Positions 1 through 14,300 of a stretch of 64,000 nt of DNA are shown in pieces. A program made the translations under genes and the position numbers. The DNA is from Syngnathus acus (lineage: Eukaryota > Chordata > Actinopteri > Syngnathiformes > Syngnathidae). The notes under the pieces are model-generated. The model saw nothing but the letters and a program-made list of their open reading frames with translations. It ran no database searches and was not told where the DNA came from. The number at the start of each line of letters is the position of its first letter. The first letter of the stretch is position 1. Location of the stretch: positions 7,123,319 through 7,187,318 of the forward strand of contig NC_051087.1 of the NCBI RefSeq assembly GCF_901709675.1. Reading direction: 5' to 3'.

Positions 1-79
1 CCGGGTGACCAGCACGGAGGAATACCCCCACCTCAAGCCCGCCCGCTACCGCAAGGGTTTCATCCACAGTAACATTATG
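1..79 (+). CDS. ndst3: ndst3 exon (5'-truncated by window edge)
   Basis: Codons begin at base 2 and read [13 protein letters not shown]...[12 protein letters not shown], a conserved part of the NDST deacetylase region. The donor GTGAGC follows at 80. The exon ends in phase 0, which matches the next exon. Confidence 0.88.
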
Positions 80-3000
80 GTGAGCACATACCCATGCAGC
101 ATCCACACATGTAGTATAAAGATTGAATAATGACTCCATATATTTTGATTTATTGGGTTGCCCACAAAAAAAGGAAAATATATTCTTTCCAGCTCATTCA
201 ACAGCATTTGAATCATCTTAAAATTCTTAAAGCGGCGAAATGAGAGACGACTTACTGGAAAGAGACAATCGCTCGGTCGAAACATTGTTTGGATAATTCT
301 GCGGCGTAAAATGTGACTTACTTTGATGCTGCCTGCTCATGCAGCGATTGTTTCTTGCATCCTTAAACTGAAAATCAATGATCGCATGTGTCTGTGTGTG
401 TTGGATGTAACCTTGGTGTGTTTGCGCAAATGTGTTATATGAATTGTTTGACCTTGACGAACCAAGGCATCTTCCTCTGTGCTATAATTCAATATTTAAC
501 AATGGCCAGTGTGGGTTAAGAGGCGAGCAATTCTAGTCTATACAGTATGTGCATTGCTTCATGAGAAGTATGAAGGTGCTTCACCAACAAGGGGCTTCTA
601 AATAAGCACATCCGACAATTCAACTTGTTATTGTTGTTTCCTCTGAAAATGTCTTCTATTGATGGGAAAAAAAATCAACTAAGCAAGACCGAGATCCTTG
701 TGTTTAGTGTTTTTTTGTCTGCCGGAAAGTTTGAAAGGCAGCATTTATCTTTCAATATTGTGAGCGGTTTCTTTATTTGTTTGTTTTTGTACTCCCTTCC
801 AAAAATTGACCATCATCAGGTTTTGGGCCACGTTTGCTTTTCGTCAACAATCAGGATCTCAGAACACCCGCTACCAATTAACATTTTTAATTTTTTTTAA
901 TTTCATCTGCTGATGTTTGTAGCTCCTCCTCCTTCATTAACATGTCAGCCAGGCTCTCTGTCCAGACAATTGCTCCCTTATCCAGAAGGAGGGGGACAAT
1001 CACCAAATGACACAAAAATGACTGGTTTCTAAGAGAACACTTTGACCTGACAAATGTAATTTTTAAAATCTGCCTTTATTTCCTGGGTTTTTGTTTTGAT
1101 GTTGAAAACAACAGCACTTAATTCTTAATAATACATCGCTGACACTTGAACACATCATGTGCTGTTGATTTACGATTAGTGTCATTTTCATCCATTAAGC
1201 AACTATATTCAACACCAAGTTCAACAAAAACAACAAAATGTGGTGAAACAAATTACTCACACTAGTCCTTTAAATTTAAAACATGTCCACATAAAAATAA
1301 CAACACAACAGCGATCCAAAAAAAACCACAACTCTCTAAATAACTCTTACATTTGCATCCAAGAGTTAAATAAGTTAGATTTCACACTCCTAAATATAAA
1401 CCAAAACAATTTACAATACAGTTTAAGACTCACATAAAAATGTGTTATCACATGGTGTTTTTAATTAAAAAAATGTTTTGGAACCAGCCACTTAAAGCAA
1501 GACGTTTAAGCAATCGAGCAGACACAGGAATATTGATCCACTTTTCTTTCTTGTTCAATTAATTGGCAGAATTCATGGGACTAAAGCGTGACTGTTAGCT
1601 TAATTTGAGAAATTATCTTATGCCAACACCGCCCACTCGGCTTTTTGAATCCTAATGTGTCGTAGCAGTCGGAAAATAAAACTAGTAGAAGTATTGCTAG
1701 CCTGAATCGAACGACAACCTCCCCGCTGCCGGTGTTCTTTTACAGTCACTTCCTTCTCATGACCTCATGTGATGAAACAGCAAATTTTGTTGTTGGCTTG
1801 GTTGATGTGATCATTTTTGTGCAGAAATAGGATGCATCAACTATAGGCCCCTGTAGTGATTCTAATGCGGGCAGTTTGGTGACAAATGAAAGAGGCCTTC
1901 AAATTCAACGCTTCATTTACACGCGGCGGGATTGTATGACGCGAAAACCCCTGAGGGCAAGATACTTTTCTTATATTGCCCAGCACTTCAGTGATACTGC
2001 AGAGTTGCGGTTATGTCGCGATAAAATGTGATATCATCCATATTTAGCATAGATCCAGTCAGGTAGATAGTAAACCAAAAGGCCCTATAACCTCCATTTC
2101 ACCCTATGTTTTTGTAATTTCTCTCGATCCGTCTCTTCCTGTTGTGCCTCTCACTTCATCTTTGATGGCTCAGAGGAGGACAGGAAGTCATCTTAAGGTT
2201 GTAAAATTGCTCTTCGTGTGTCTGGGAGCAGATTGAGAGACGCCCACTGGACCCGCGGTATCAGAACAAATCAGGCTGAGATATGGGAGATATGGGATTG
2301 TGTGCCAGCATATGTGTGTGTTTGTGTGCGCCCATGTGTGTTTGTGCACCCATGTGTCTTTTTAAAATGTACTATATCAGTTTGAGCTATAGCTCTGTGG
2401 ATAATTGGTTTGGTGAAATAGTGCTGAGTGTCTGAAGCTCTGGTGGCCTTCCATCTCTCTCTCACTCTCTCGCTCTATCCAAACACGGTCTCTCTGATCT
2501 GTGTGTGTCTGTGTGTGTGTGTGTGTGTTGTCTGAGAGCGAGAGACTGCAGTATTAGATAATATTGATCTCTGAATATTGCAATGATATCTTACTTTATA
2601 CTATTGCTCTGTTTAATTCTCCCACATTCCAACACTTGCACATCAGACGTTCCATCTTCAAGGTGATGCAAAGTGAGACCTTGATATCACCTGACAAGCA
2701 TGTCGTCATCCGTACGGTGGAAATAACTTTTGCGGCTCATCTGTAGTCCTCGCTCAAACACAAAAGATAGCTGACCTGTTTTTGATTGGGCAGACCCTCT
2801 CGCCACAGACATATTGACTTGTCATCACATGAAACTAACAGCATTTAAATGCTAACTTTACTTTTACCTTACTCCGTTATGCGCCTCATTGCCACCACCT
2901 TTCTGGAAGTAATGCGCCTAACATGCCATCCGTTGCGCTTGATTTGATGTTGTTTGAATAAGGTCTGAGCACGGCTGGCAAACCGTCGCTGGGTTTGATG

Positions 3001-6000
3001 AAATTCTCATCTGCCATATAACGCGGCACTTTACAATATCCGTGACCTGTCCTAAGGTACACATCACACATTTTGAAAATTGCTGCATGCCAGCTTGACA
3101 TTGGAGCTGTGTTTCATCTGTTCATCTGTCCGCTTTTTATGCCCTTTGATGAATTATTTCTGCGCTGACGAATATCTGCTTGACATGTTTGTTGCCACAT
3201 TGGCGGGCAATTTGTCACCGCAACGTACGAGGCTGCCGCAGTAAATATAAAGCGACTCAGCATTTTGTGAAACACTGCATCTGGTGGAGAATGAGATGAA
3301 AAGATTAATGCTGCTCTAATTAATGGCCGTTAAATATACAAATAGACTAAGTCTAGCGTGACTGTCTAATGAGGCCACCATCGCTTCCTAAATATAAATA
3401 ATATAGCAGGGCTCTCAAATGCAATATTGAAGAAAAACAGAATTGATTTGGAAGATTAATAACCTCGTCCTTGTTTGACCTTTCTCTTGATTACCATCCA
3501 TGTCAGCAAGACTGTTTAATATAAACTTTTATAGAAACTTAGTCAAAGCCAAAACATGTACTTAACATTGCTGATACAGTAGCTGAAGTGAAACTTGTCT
3601 CAATGAATGTAAAAAATTTTTTTAGAGGTACAAGTAGCTATAGAAGAATTATTTGTACAATAAATGATAAAAAGTTGATGTTTAAGCAGCAGTGGCTGAT
3701 GAAAGGATTTGAGTGTCTTTCACAAGAGTGTACCAAGGACTTGTTCCTGCTTTGAAATGTTAAGAACCAAAGATGCAACCTCACCTTACTGACGCACTTT
3801 AATATCAGATTCAATGAAGATTCAAACATACCTTAATGTTTTTAATAATTACTATGCTCTTTTCTTTTCATTTAAATCTTTTTGTTTTTTTGGGTCTTGC
3901 ACTTTTTGCTTTTAATTTTTGTAAGGAACCTTTTGTTTCTTTACTTTGATTTGAAATAAATATCTTGAATTACAATTTTAATTCTAAAATTTCAAATATT
4001 TTTTATTTTAATTATAAAACTTTTTACTGTTTGTTCTGGTTGTGACAAACGTCTGCTCCGACTTCACCTCAGTTCTACTTTCTACTTCTACTACTTTCAG
4101 TTGAGTTAATCCAGACCCCTGAACTACCTTGCCTACCAATATCTAATCTCATCTGAAGTACTAAACATAATTAAGAAAAGAAAACATGAGAATGAAAACC
4201 CACATATGAATTTTAAAATAAATCCCACACCTTCCCACAATAACGTTGCAAGTAGCAAAGATCATTACAATAAATATAATTTGTTTGTGATGTAACAGTG
4301 TTGACTTTTTGCATAAACAGTGTAATAAACAGTTGTCTTGAATTTTCAAGACAACTTTTTCCCATTGATTTATGTATCTTTGTGTTTGTGTTTTGCATAG
4401 GTGCTACCTCGTCAGACGTGTGGCTTGTTCACTCATACCATCTACTATAAGGAATATCCCGGTGGGCCTAAAGAATTGGACAAAAGCATACGAGGAGGAG
4501 AGTTGTTCCTCACTGTTTTGCTCAACCCAGTAAGTCCAAAAATACACTATATATCATACTTATGTTCACATGAGGATTGTCCACTCTTGTTTGGATCGTT
4601 GCAAAGAAATAGAGCTTCAAAAAGGTCCCCTGCTTTTTTGAGTGTGTGACTTTTTATTTATTTTGTTTCGTTTGTTTGCTTTGTGTGCGCGTGTTTTGTC
4701 GTCTTGTTCTCACCGATGGCTTCTCGCTGTGAAGATGTGTTCATCTTTCCAATTTAAATTAGGTCTCACCGCAGGGTGGGTTGCTCTTTCCATCTCTTAA
4801 ACACACACACACACACACACACACATGCCCCCGACACATGCTCAAACAGAACAAATTATTTCGACACATACTGCTGTGTGTCAGTTCAATTTATTTGTAC
4901 TTTTTGCACTTGTAATTATTATCTGACGTGTGTGAGACAACAATTGCCGACAGGCATACAGAAGAACCGTCAGCAAGGCCAACGTGGAAAGAATATATAG
5001 AATACTTCAACACTGAAAGGTTTGTTCTCAATAGCCTTTGTGAAACACAAAAGACAGCATTCAGCACTGTGCTGACCTTACCTGAGGCCAGGCAACAATA
5101 GCAGAAGGTAGTTAAGGTAGTTGAGCTGTTAAGCGTGATGTGTTCACGGGCCATTCAAGTCTAGAAAGCCTTGTTGTAAGTTTGAAAAATAACTCTGGCC
5201 CAATGACAGTTGGGATTGACTCAACATGACCGCTACCTGACTCAGAATAAGCAGTTTAGAGGAAGGTTGGTTGGTTTATAGATGTCAGTGATGCACATCT
5301 CGAATAACAAAATTCTCAAGGCATTGAACTGATCGCAACTGGGTCGCTCTGGTTGTCTTCGAAGATGTTTCGCCTTTCATCTGAGCAGACTTCTTCAGTT
5401 CATGCAAGAATACAATTGATTCAATGCCCCGAGAATGAAATGACCTGGTTGAATGAGAATATTCACAGTCATACCAAATAATTAAAGAAGCAGACAACTT
5501 GTGAGGCACTTGTATGGATTTTCGCTTTTCATAATCATAGATAAAAATGCTCTTTCTGGATCCAGGCCAAAATGTAATCATTTTGTACCAGGGAAGGACA
5601 ACTTAAATAATGGACTCACAAAAAAAAAAAGCTATTTTAAATATAGACAGAATACGTGCATATAATCAAAATAACTTCTTTTAATGTATTTCATTTTGTC
5701 AAAATGTATTTCTGATGTTTTTTTTCCCCCATGGCAAAGGGCTCTTGTACATTTAAATGACCACACAAACTGCTGAACAGCAGACCATTAAGTACCAGAA
5801 CTACTTTTGTACAAAACATTCAACTCAAAAAAAGAAGCTGAATGGCAAACTCAAAACTAGTTTTGTGTTTTTGTACAGCTGGACAGTTTTAACCATCACC
5901 TTCAATCTCATCATATTGATCGGACTGTAGGTTGACTCATTCCTGATTCCAATGTGATATTGGAGGAGTCGTTAGCCTCGGGTTAACATTTTTCCTAATC

Positions 6001-7295
6001 TGTTGTCGTTTTGGTCCTAATGATTTTATGGTGCAATCATCAGTGTATATAAAATGTTCTATCAATAAATGGATAGAACTTAAACTTAGATTTATAAATC
6101 AGGGCCATCTTTTCATTTACTTTGTATGCCGGTTCTCATCAGCAGCAGCAATCTTACCAATTTTCACATTTCTATTTCACTCTTACCCAGAGACAAACAC
6201 GTGCACAGGCTAATTACTGTTTTCCTTGTGGTCGTGTTGTCGTATGTCGTCTGATACGGGATGGAGCTCATGTTATAGCTCCTAACGGAGTGACCTTTTT
6301 TTTTTAAACACAAAAGCAATTTGAACCCTACATGACATGACAGTCCTCTGCCACAACTCACATATACACACACACGCACACACACGCCATGCAGCCACTG
6401 ATGATTCACTTTCCTGTCTCCCTGCTAGGTTTCCATTTGCAGAGACAGAAGCTTTCATTAGTGTGTGCTTTGCAATCAATAGCGTTCTGAAGCGCGTAGC
6501 TTTCATCCCTTTGGGCTTTCCTTTTGTCTGATGATCCACGCGTTGGTAACATTGTCACTTCCCATTCAATGATTTTTAATCACATTTGGCCCATCGTGGC
6601 AGTTCAGTGACAACCACCAGCACGTCGGTTGCACAAATGCCGGTTTGTACAGCATTTCAATGCCACCTCGCCAATCATTGAGCCCTCCCCCTCCCATCCC
6701 CACCACAAGCTTGGCAATTGATTGTCTGACCTGGGCTCTGCAAACAGCCAATAAGGGCAAAGGAGTCCCTGGATAAATGGCCAGGGATGGGGTGGAAAAG
6801 CCAAGGGAGGCAGTGGGACGAAGGAGGAGGAGTAGTTGGCAGACAAATGGAGTTTTAATTTTCAGGTCACGGCATCTTATGTCACTTGAGAATCTAGAAG
6901 CATACAGAATAGGAGCACACATGCACAGGCCGATGCAAGTGTTAATGTTCCCGCATGAGTCGGACTGCATGTTTATCATGTGCGACTTGCTGACATCAGC
7001 AAAACGTAGACATTTATCAGGGCTGACATTTACCGATTAGCTCTGCCTTTCTGCTTATTAGCCAAACCCCAAAAAGTCAGCACTAGCCCCTCCCCTGCCT
7101 CACTGGCTTCCTGATTTACCAAGACTCTCCTGTCCTGGTAGCTTGACTCATTTCCTCTTCTTTTTTCCCTTTCAATTCCCCAACCAGAGCATCCGAACTT
7201 TGCTCACTCATTTTCTTTTTTTTTTTTCTTTTCTCCCCGTTCTCACTTTCACTTTCTCCAGTATCCTGCTGCTAACCTCTAATAGACTTGGCAGC

Positions 7296-7336
<41 letters not shown>

Positions 7337-7342
7337 ACAACA

Positions 7343-7373
<31 letters not shown>

Positions 7374-8249
7374 CATCCACAAACACACATGATGCAGCAA
7401 CAGGGAGAAATTACATAGTGGGAGCAAAGCAGTATAACATAGCAGAATGGAAAGACACAGTAGCTGTTGACTGGAGCGGACAGAATAAATTGAATTGGAA
7501 TCATTTGCTGTATTGACATTCAGCTTTCGATTATCCACTGTGGAGACAGAGATAGCTAAATGGGCTTAGAGAGAAAAGAGAGAGAGGCAAGGGCAAGAGG
7601 AAGGGAGAATGAAACCATGCGGGGGAGCGGCTTTCTTTTTAGTAGCAATAACAATTCAATCAAGGAGAATTGTATGTGGAACTAAGTGGTTGGTAATGGG
7701 GAATAGGCTGATAAACATCCAACAGTGGATGAATGGATGGCTATATGCACTATAAGAACAAGTTGTGATTACACCCACTGCATGTTGAAGAAACGAGTAG
7801 AAGAAAGATTGGAGCTTGTCTCCACATTTTGCCAACAACCAATGGATGGACGGACGGAAGGATGGATGGATGATGGATGGATGATGGATGGATGGATGGA
7901 TGGATGGTGGATGGATGGATGGAGGATGGATGGATGGATGGATGGATGGATGGATGGATGGATGGATGGATGGATGGATGGATGGATGGATGGACGGGTG
8001 GATGGATGGATGGATGGATGGATGGATTTGAATTCAGAATAGCCTCCTCGGCCACAATAGATGTAAACAGTGGATGATGGGTCACATGGATGATAGCTGG
8101 ATGACTGGATGAGACGAGAGACTGAAATATGCTTAACAAACGGCAAAAAAAAAAAGTAATTTCTCCCAATCAGGCACTCATGTTAGCAGAGGTTACAACA
8201 TGTCATAACGGAACTACATGACTGGCCTAATCCTACAAGATTTTACATG

Positions 8250-8310
<61 letters not shown>

Positions 8311-11300
8311 TCTTGATGGATTTTGAAGAACATCACTCCATGTAGCAGTGACATGCTTGATCAGAGCATCTAGGTCAATGTGAAGTGGGAATGGGGAAGA
8401 AAACATAAACTGATGTTTTGGGGCAGACCAAGGCTCTCCAGCAAGACGTTCAAAGATGAGAGAGAAGTGCAGAATTGAAAATGTTTGCGTGGGAGCATCA
8501 GGAGACAAGAGACACGGGACAAAGATTAAAAGAGGCAGGTGGGGTGCTTGGCTTTATTTCTCTCAGGTTTTCAAACTTTTACTCTCAGTGCATGAATGAT
8601 TTCAGCGTAATCCCAAGGTTCAAGTACTAGAAGTGTATTCTTTATTAAAGGTACAAATGGGCCTTAGTGCCATCCAACATGCAAGAAATTAGGCACCACA
8701 GTGGATATTGGGGAAAAAAAAAGATTTACGGTTAATTAAATTCTAGGCCACTGTGGGTCGTTCCACTGTGTGGGTTTGGATCTGCCACTGTGTCAAGTGG
8801 CTTCTTAAATTCAGGCCTACCAAGGTTACATTTTCTTTCTTTTCCTTTATGTTTCTTATATGTTCACCCCCTCATTATTTTTTCTGCAGCGCTCCAATTC
8901 GATATGCAATCAGCCTTCTTGTTTCCCTTTTTTTTTTAATTTGCCAGCCAATGCTCAACCTCTATAATTAATGTTTCCATTTTAGTATCCATTTAGCTTG
9001 TCTTTTTCTGTGACCTGCCAAATCATTATCATCTACTGGGAGAACATAATTCACTTTTTGATCAACTCGCCTGCTTCAAAAAAGAGAGAGTCTTTAAAAA
9101 CATCTTATTTACATCACTGTGTATCTATTTTATAAAGTCCGCATTGTGCTCCTCGCCTCCCTCCCTCACCCTAACCCATCTGCTTCGCGCCACCGGCAAT
9201 ATTTCTTTCAGATCCCAAATGTGAATGGATGTCTCCTGTAAGAGACTGTCTGGTTCAATTTTGCACATCTCCAAGAATTCACATCCATGAAAGAGGAGGT
9301 TTCCACCCTGTGATTCAGAGGAAAGAGATTTAGTGGCTTCATCTGTGTCCTTCCGCTATGTTACCGCAGCCACCCTTCTAGATTCTGATGAAAAAGGATG
9401 AACGATTCAGCTGGGAGAGGCCAACGTGAGGCAGACCCACTTAATTGTAACGCCTACACGTCGGCCCTTTGTGCACACGGAATGTCTGTTGTCGCCGCCG
9501 TCAAAAGGACACGAGCCCACACATGGTCACATCGGTATTGCGGGCCTTGGTATTCACGGTAGCTTTCTAGGTTGGCCGGATGCTGATCCGTCAAACCCCA
9601 ACGCTGTCGCTTTCTATCCGCGCCAACCTTCATGCTTTAAAACTGAGCCCCGACGGTCCTTCTGTGTGTGCCTGTGTGCACGTGTGCGTGTGTATGCGAG
9701 TGTTCACATCCTCAGCCCTAAATATTCTGACACACAATCCCTCATGCACACACCCAACAAATAATTCATGTCTTAATGGCTAATGTTACCATTCCTTCCA
9801 GACATTCCCCATGTCCTCCAATCACAAAAGAAGAATGCATGTGTGTGCGTATCTCTTGTCTCTTTGATCATCCTGTAAGAGCACCAATGCAGACAGGCAC
9901 AACATCAGCCCCCCGCTAACCCCCTTCGGTCCTCCCGTTCCCCCCCAAACACTACGCGTGTGAATTTCCAAGTGTCTGCTTTTTCATCTCGAAGCTGCAC
10001 TCAGTGTTACATAACTAAATGAGCCTTTTTCCACTTTGCAAAGTGATAACAAATATTGATTCCCACTAGACAGGTGCTCTGACTTTTAAATAATCAGTTT
10101 GCCTTCCAACGCAGTCGATTGGATTGCCTGTGTTACCTCAATCCCACACAAACAGAGAATTTTGAAAATTCAATTTGGACTTTATCACAATTTCACACAG
10201 GCATCCCACTTTTGGCTTTATTCTTAATCCTTTTCTCTGCCTTTTCTTTTTTCCTCCCTCCACAGATCAGTATATTCATGACTCACCTGTCCAACTACGG
10301 CAACGATCGTCTCGGACTCTACACATTCGTCCACTTGGCCTCTTTTCTTCGCTCGTGGACAAACCTAAGGCTCCATACACTTCCTCCTTCTCAGCTGGCA
10401 CACAAATACTTCCAGTTGTTCCCTGAACAGAGGGACCCACAGTGGCAGGTGTGCTTGTGTTGTTGTATTTGGGGTGTCATTTTCTTTAAGAGGACGTTTA
10501 AGGAAAATGTTACTTTGTAATTGCTTGGATACAAATATTTACCTTTAGCAATGAGATGTGCTGTCTGAACTGCACACATGCACACGAATAGACTTGCATT
10601 TCTCTAAGCCCAATATGTCTCATTTAAAACAACAGTAAGAACATTTTGTTTTGCTCTACTCTCGGGCTCCCCCTACAGGCATGAGTGCTTCCCTCATGAA
10701 TAATTCACTCACTAATTTCCATACCAACTCCTCAAGATTTGATTTATTATTGATCCCGTTTTAGGAAAAAGATGCAATGTAATGGTCAAATGTTACAGCA
10801 TGTGATCAACACTTAAGTCATTTGTGTTCCAGTCTTGCGGAAAAATAAATATCGGCTCATATTGTCAGAATCAGCCTAGAAACTCTTTATTGTCCTTAAG
10901 AGGGAATTTGATGACGCGGCGTATGCATATAAAGGACAAAGCACACAATTAAAATATAACATATACATAAATTACATAAGCTCAAATGTTCAGTCCAGAG
11001 CTAAACAATTATCATTTATGGCCCAAAAAAATGCAACGTTCACATTTTGAAATAAGAAATGGTCGCTGAGAACATGAGCAATAAAGGCAGTTGCCATTAA
11101 GTAAATGAATTGCACTTTGGATAAATGAAAACCCGGAGTCTTTTTGTCCTCCTCCCAGGAGCCCGAAAGCGATGGCCTGAGGGCAAAAGCTCAAACTAAT
11201 TTTAGAGTGGATGAGTAGGTCAAATCAAAACAGCATTAGCCTTCTTCAGGACCTCTCTGTAGCAGACAGGAATGAGTCCAGCTTGCTGACTTCCTACTTT

Positions 11301-14300
11301 TTGTCCACCGAGGACGAACCACAATATAAAATAGACCTTGGGTGTCCGCTCATTGCATACATGATCTACATTTAGGTAGATGATCTGGGTGATGATGTGA
11401 AATTACATGTTGTTGATTGAAAGATTAAACACTGTTGTTGCCAATGTGTGTGCACTCGTGCAGCTGCAAGGCCTCTTTCAATAATACATGCATGTTTTAT
11501 GCATATGTACAGTTACATGGCATATAAGCACTCATCCGTTGTCTATCCTCCCGCAGAACCCGTGCGATGACAAACGACACAAAGATATCTGGTCGAAAGA
11601 GAAGACCTGTGACAGATTACCCAAATTCTTGGTGGCAGGACCACAGAAAACAGGTGAGCCCTCATAACAGACGAGCAGGCTCTTTTGCGTGCTTTGTCAG
11701 AAGAGATGGATTAGTGAATTAGATATTGAAAGAAACCCAATCTGCTGTGCAAACAATAGCACAGCTTTTAGCCTCCAGGACTCAGCAGCCCTTCCCGTTT
11801 CCACCTGTCATTGTCACGGTATACCATGATGGACTGAGAAAACTTGCAAGACTTGAATACGGAGAACTGACGGGTAAAAAAAAAACACTGTGCACTATAT
11901 TTCAGGCAAACAGGACTGCCGTGGCACATGGTGTAATTGTATCCTAGCCATTAAAAGTTCTGCTCTCTATTATATGACTTTCTTTTTATCTATGGCCCGG
12001 AAAGCACATGTTTGCCAAGTATTATAGTACCAATATTAACCATCCACACAATATATTACAAATTACATAGTCTCCCTTTACAGATAATAATGCACTGTTT
12101 GGGGTTACGCAATTAGGGAAGTATTAATTAAACAAGATGTGGATTATCCAGTGCTGTTGAATTTCACAGCATCATCTTTAGGGCTTCATCTAATATTCTC
12201 ATTTTCAATAGAGTTCACCGAAATATTGATAATGGTCTCATGGATGCATTGCAGTTCTAATTACTGCAAACTACAAACTCAATGAAAACATATTGTCAAA
12301 CTAAGCAACAAAAATGGATGGATAAATCAATAATTCTGCAACAACAGGCGATAATGCTGTGACTGGTCAGTATAGTGACTATATACAGTAGCTGCAGAAT
12401 GGTAGCTACTCTGTATACAAGGCCATTTTCCAGACAATTCACCAGAGCCAATTATTTTAATCTATCCATATCTCTGGATCCTGGAAATGGGAGACCATTA
12501 TTCTCCTCACATGCTATTTTATTTGGAGGTATAGAACTGAGCATACTCCTCTCATGCCTTTTATTTTCCATTCAAACAGTCCTTTAAAGATACCAACAAA
12601 AAAGATACCATGCTTAAAAATAATTATTTGCCCACCACCTGATGTTTATGTCAAAGCTGCCTTACATTAACAGCAATGAAAAATCCTTTTTTTTCTGAAG
12701 CCATTATTACACCAGTAAATAAGCTTTTTAACTAAATGTTATTTAATAATAAAGCCTTGAGTTTTATGTCCAATGCTTGGGACCGTAGCAATTAAAAAAT
12801 ACTCAGTGCTGTTTTACATTACTGCAAAGCACGTCAACAACAATAAACATTGTTGAATGATGTGTTACGATATTGAATCTAATTGTAAAGGTGTAGTTAA
12901 TGGAGTAGACACTTCATTGCGGGTGTAGAATTAAAACTCTGCACGGGCCTTTGCACACAGGATTGCCTGCTCGTAATGCAATGAATTCTTACTACCATAA
13001 TTAGTTCTTAGCACGAGGGGTGTGAAGGTCTCTGTAACGGCGCTAATTAACCAGGTGTTGATATTATGACGGCCGGTCACTACGGTAACGGGAGCATTCC
13101 AGCAGCTATAATTCAAACACTTTTTTTTTAATGGTATCCCTCGTATGTCAGAAAGGTTGGCGCTAAATTAGAGGCTGAACAAATTTGGGAGGAGACGTGC
13201 TGCTGATAAAAGGGACGCACGCACAAGAAAGTTTGGAATATTTTAATGGGCATCCTTGTGATCATGAGAGACACGTGCACGGTGCATTGTCAGCAGGTTT
13301 ACTGGTGGAGGGAGGAAAGTATCGGAAAAGATGACATCTGTGACACATGCACACTGCTCAACTGAATTAATGAGCCCCTTTATGAATTGTGCTCTTTCTT
13401 GCAGGGACAACAGCACTTATCTTTTCCTCCTCATGCATCCCTCCATCTCTAGCAACTTCCCCAGTCCAAGACTTACGAAGAGGTCCAGTTTTCAACACCA
13501 ACAACTACCACAAAGGAATAGACTGGTGGGGAGACACACACTTTGATATCTTCTAATGTCCCTTGCCTGAGTTGTTTTTATTTTTATTTCATATTTATTT
13601 CCTGATTGCCTAGAACCTAAGAAGAAGGGAACGGTTACAAACAAGGCATTCCATAAAGTAGAACCCATTTCTCCTTGCAGCCTTGAATGACACATAAAGC
13701 ATTTGGTTCTCTTCAAAATGGTTCCTTTGAGCTTTAAAAAAAAGAAAAAATCGGAGTTTACATGGGTCTAATTGACCAGTAAATGGGTCGTTTAGCTGGC
13801 AAGAATACAGATGGACACATACTTGAAAGTCCGTCTGTTAGAATTTTAATGTCAAGTCAATTTCGAGCTTTTTTTTTTTAAAGTTGGAAATTACTTTACA
13901 ACTTTACGACTTTGAGGACACCAGTAACAGCTCCATCTGGTACATCTGCAAGTTATTGCCATTGTTTTGTTAGAAATGTGTCATATATATGTAGGAAAAG
14001 CGGTTATGTATTCCACCGGCCATCCTCCACTATTATTTGAAAGTGATTGCACATTTGCACCATGGAAACTGCTGACCACAACAGGTTCTAGTGATAAGGT
14101 TATGATATTGAAGTTTTGCAAAAACAAAAATCACAAATATCATCCCTCTAACTATCATTTTTTTTCTTCTATATTCTGCTGTAAGTAGTGTAGACATTCT
14201 GGTGAATTCCTGCCGGGCTTTTATTCCAATCCGTTCATCTGTTTTGAAAAGCCAACGTAGTGTGTTTACGTCACTTAAATACAGTTATCACCCTGTCGTA

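Larger units (their letters stand above)
4530..10265. other. ndst3 intron rich in microsatellites; no gene seen
   Basis: A 5.7-kb intron holding CA/GT tracts, a GGAT array and one copy of a 64-bp dispersed repeat, each listed separately. Long open frames across 7270-8170 are simple-repeat translations, not genes. Confidence 0.7.

Noticed and set aside
7143-7538. THTHTH and VCVCVC open frames
   Set aside because: Translations of the CA microsatellite.
7725-8169. Long open frames with DGWM or IHPS repeats on both strands
   Set aside because: They are translations of the GGAT array; there is no start context, domain or splice support.
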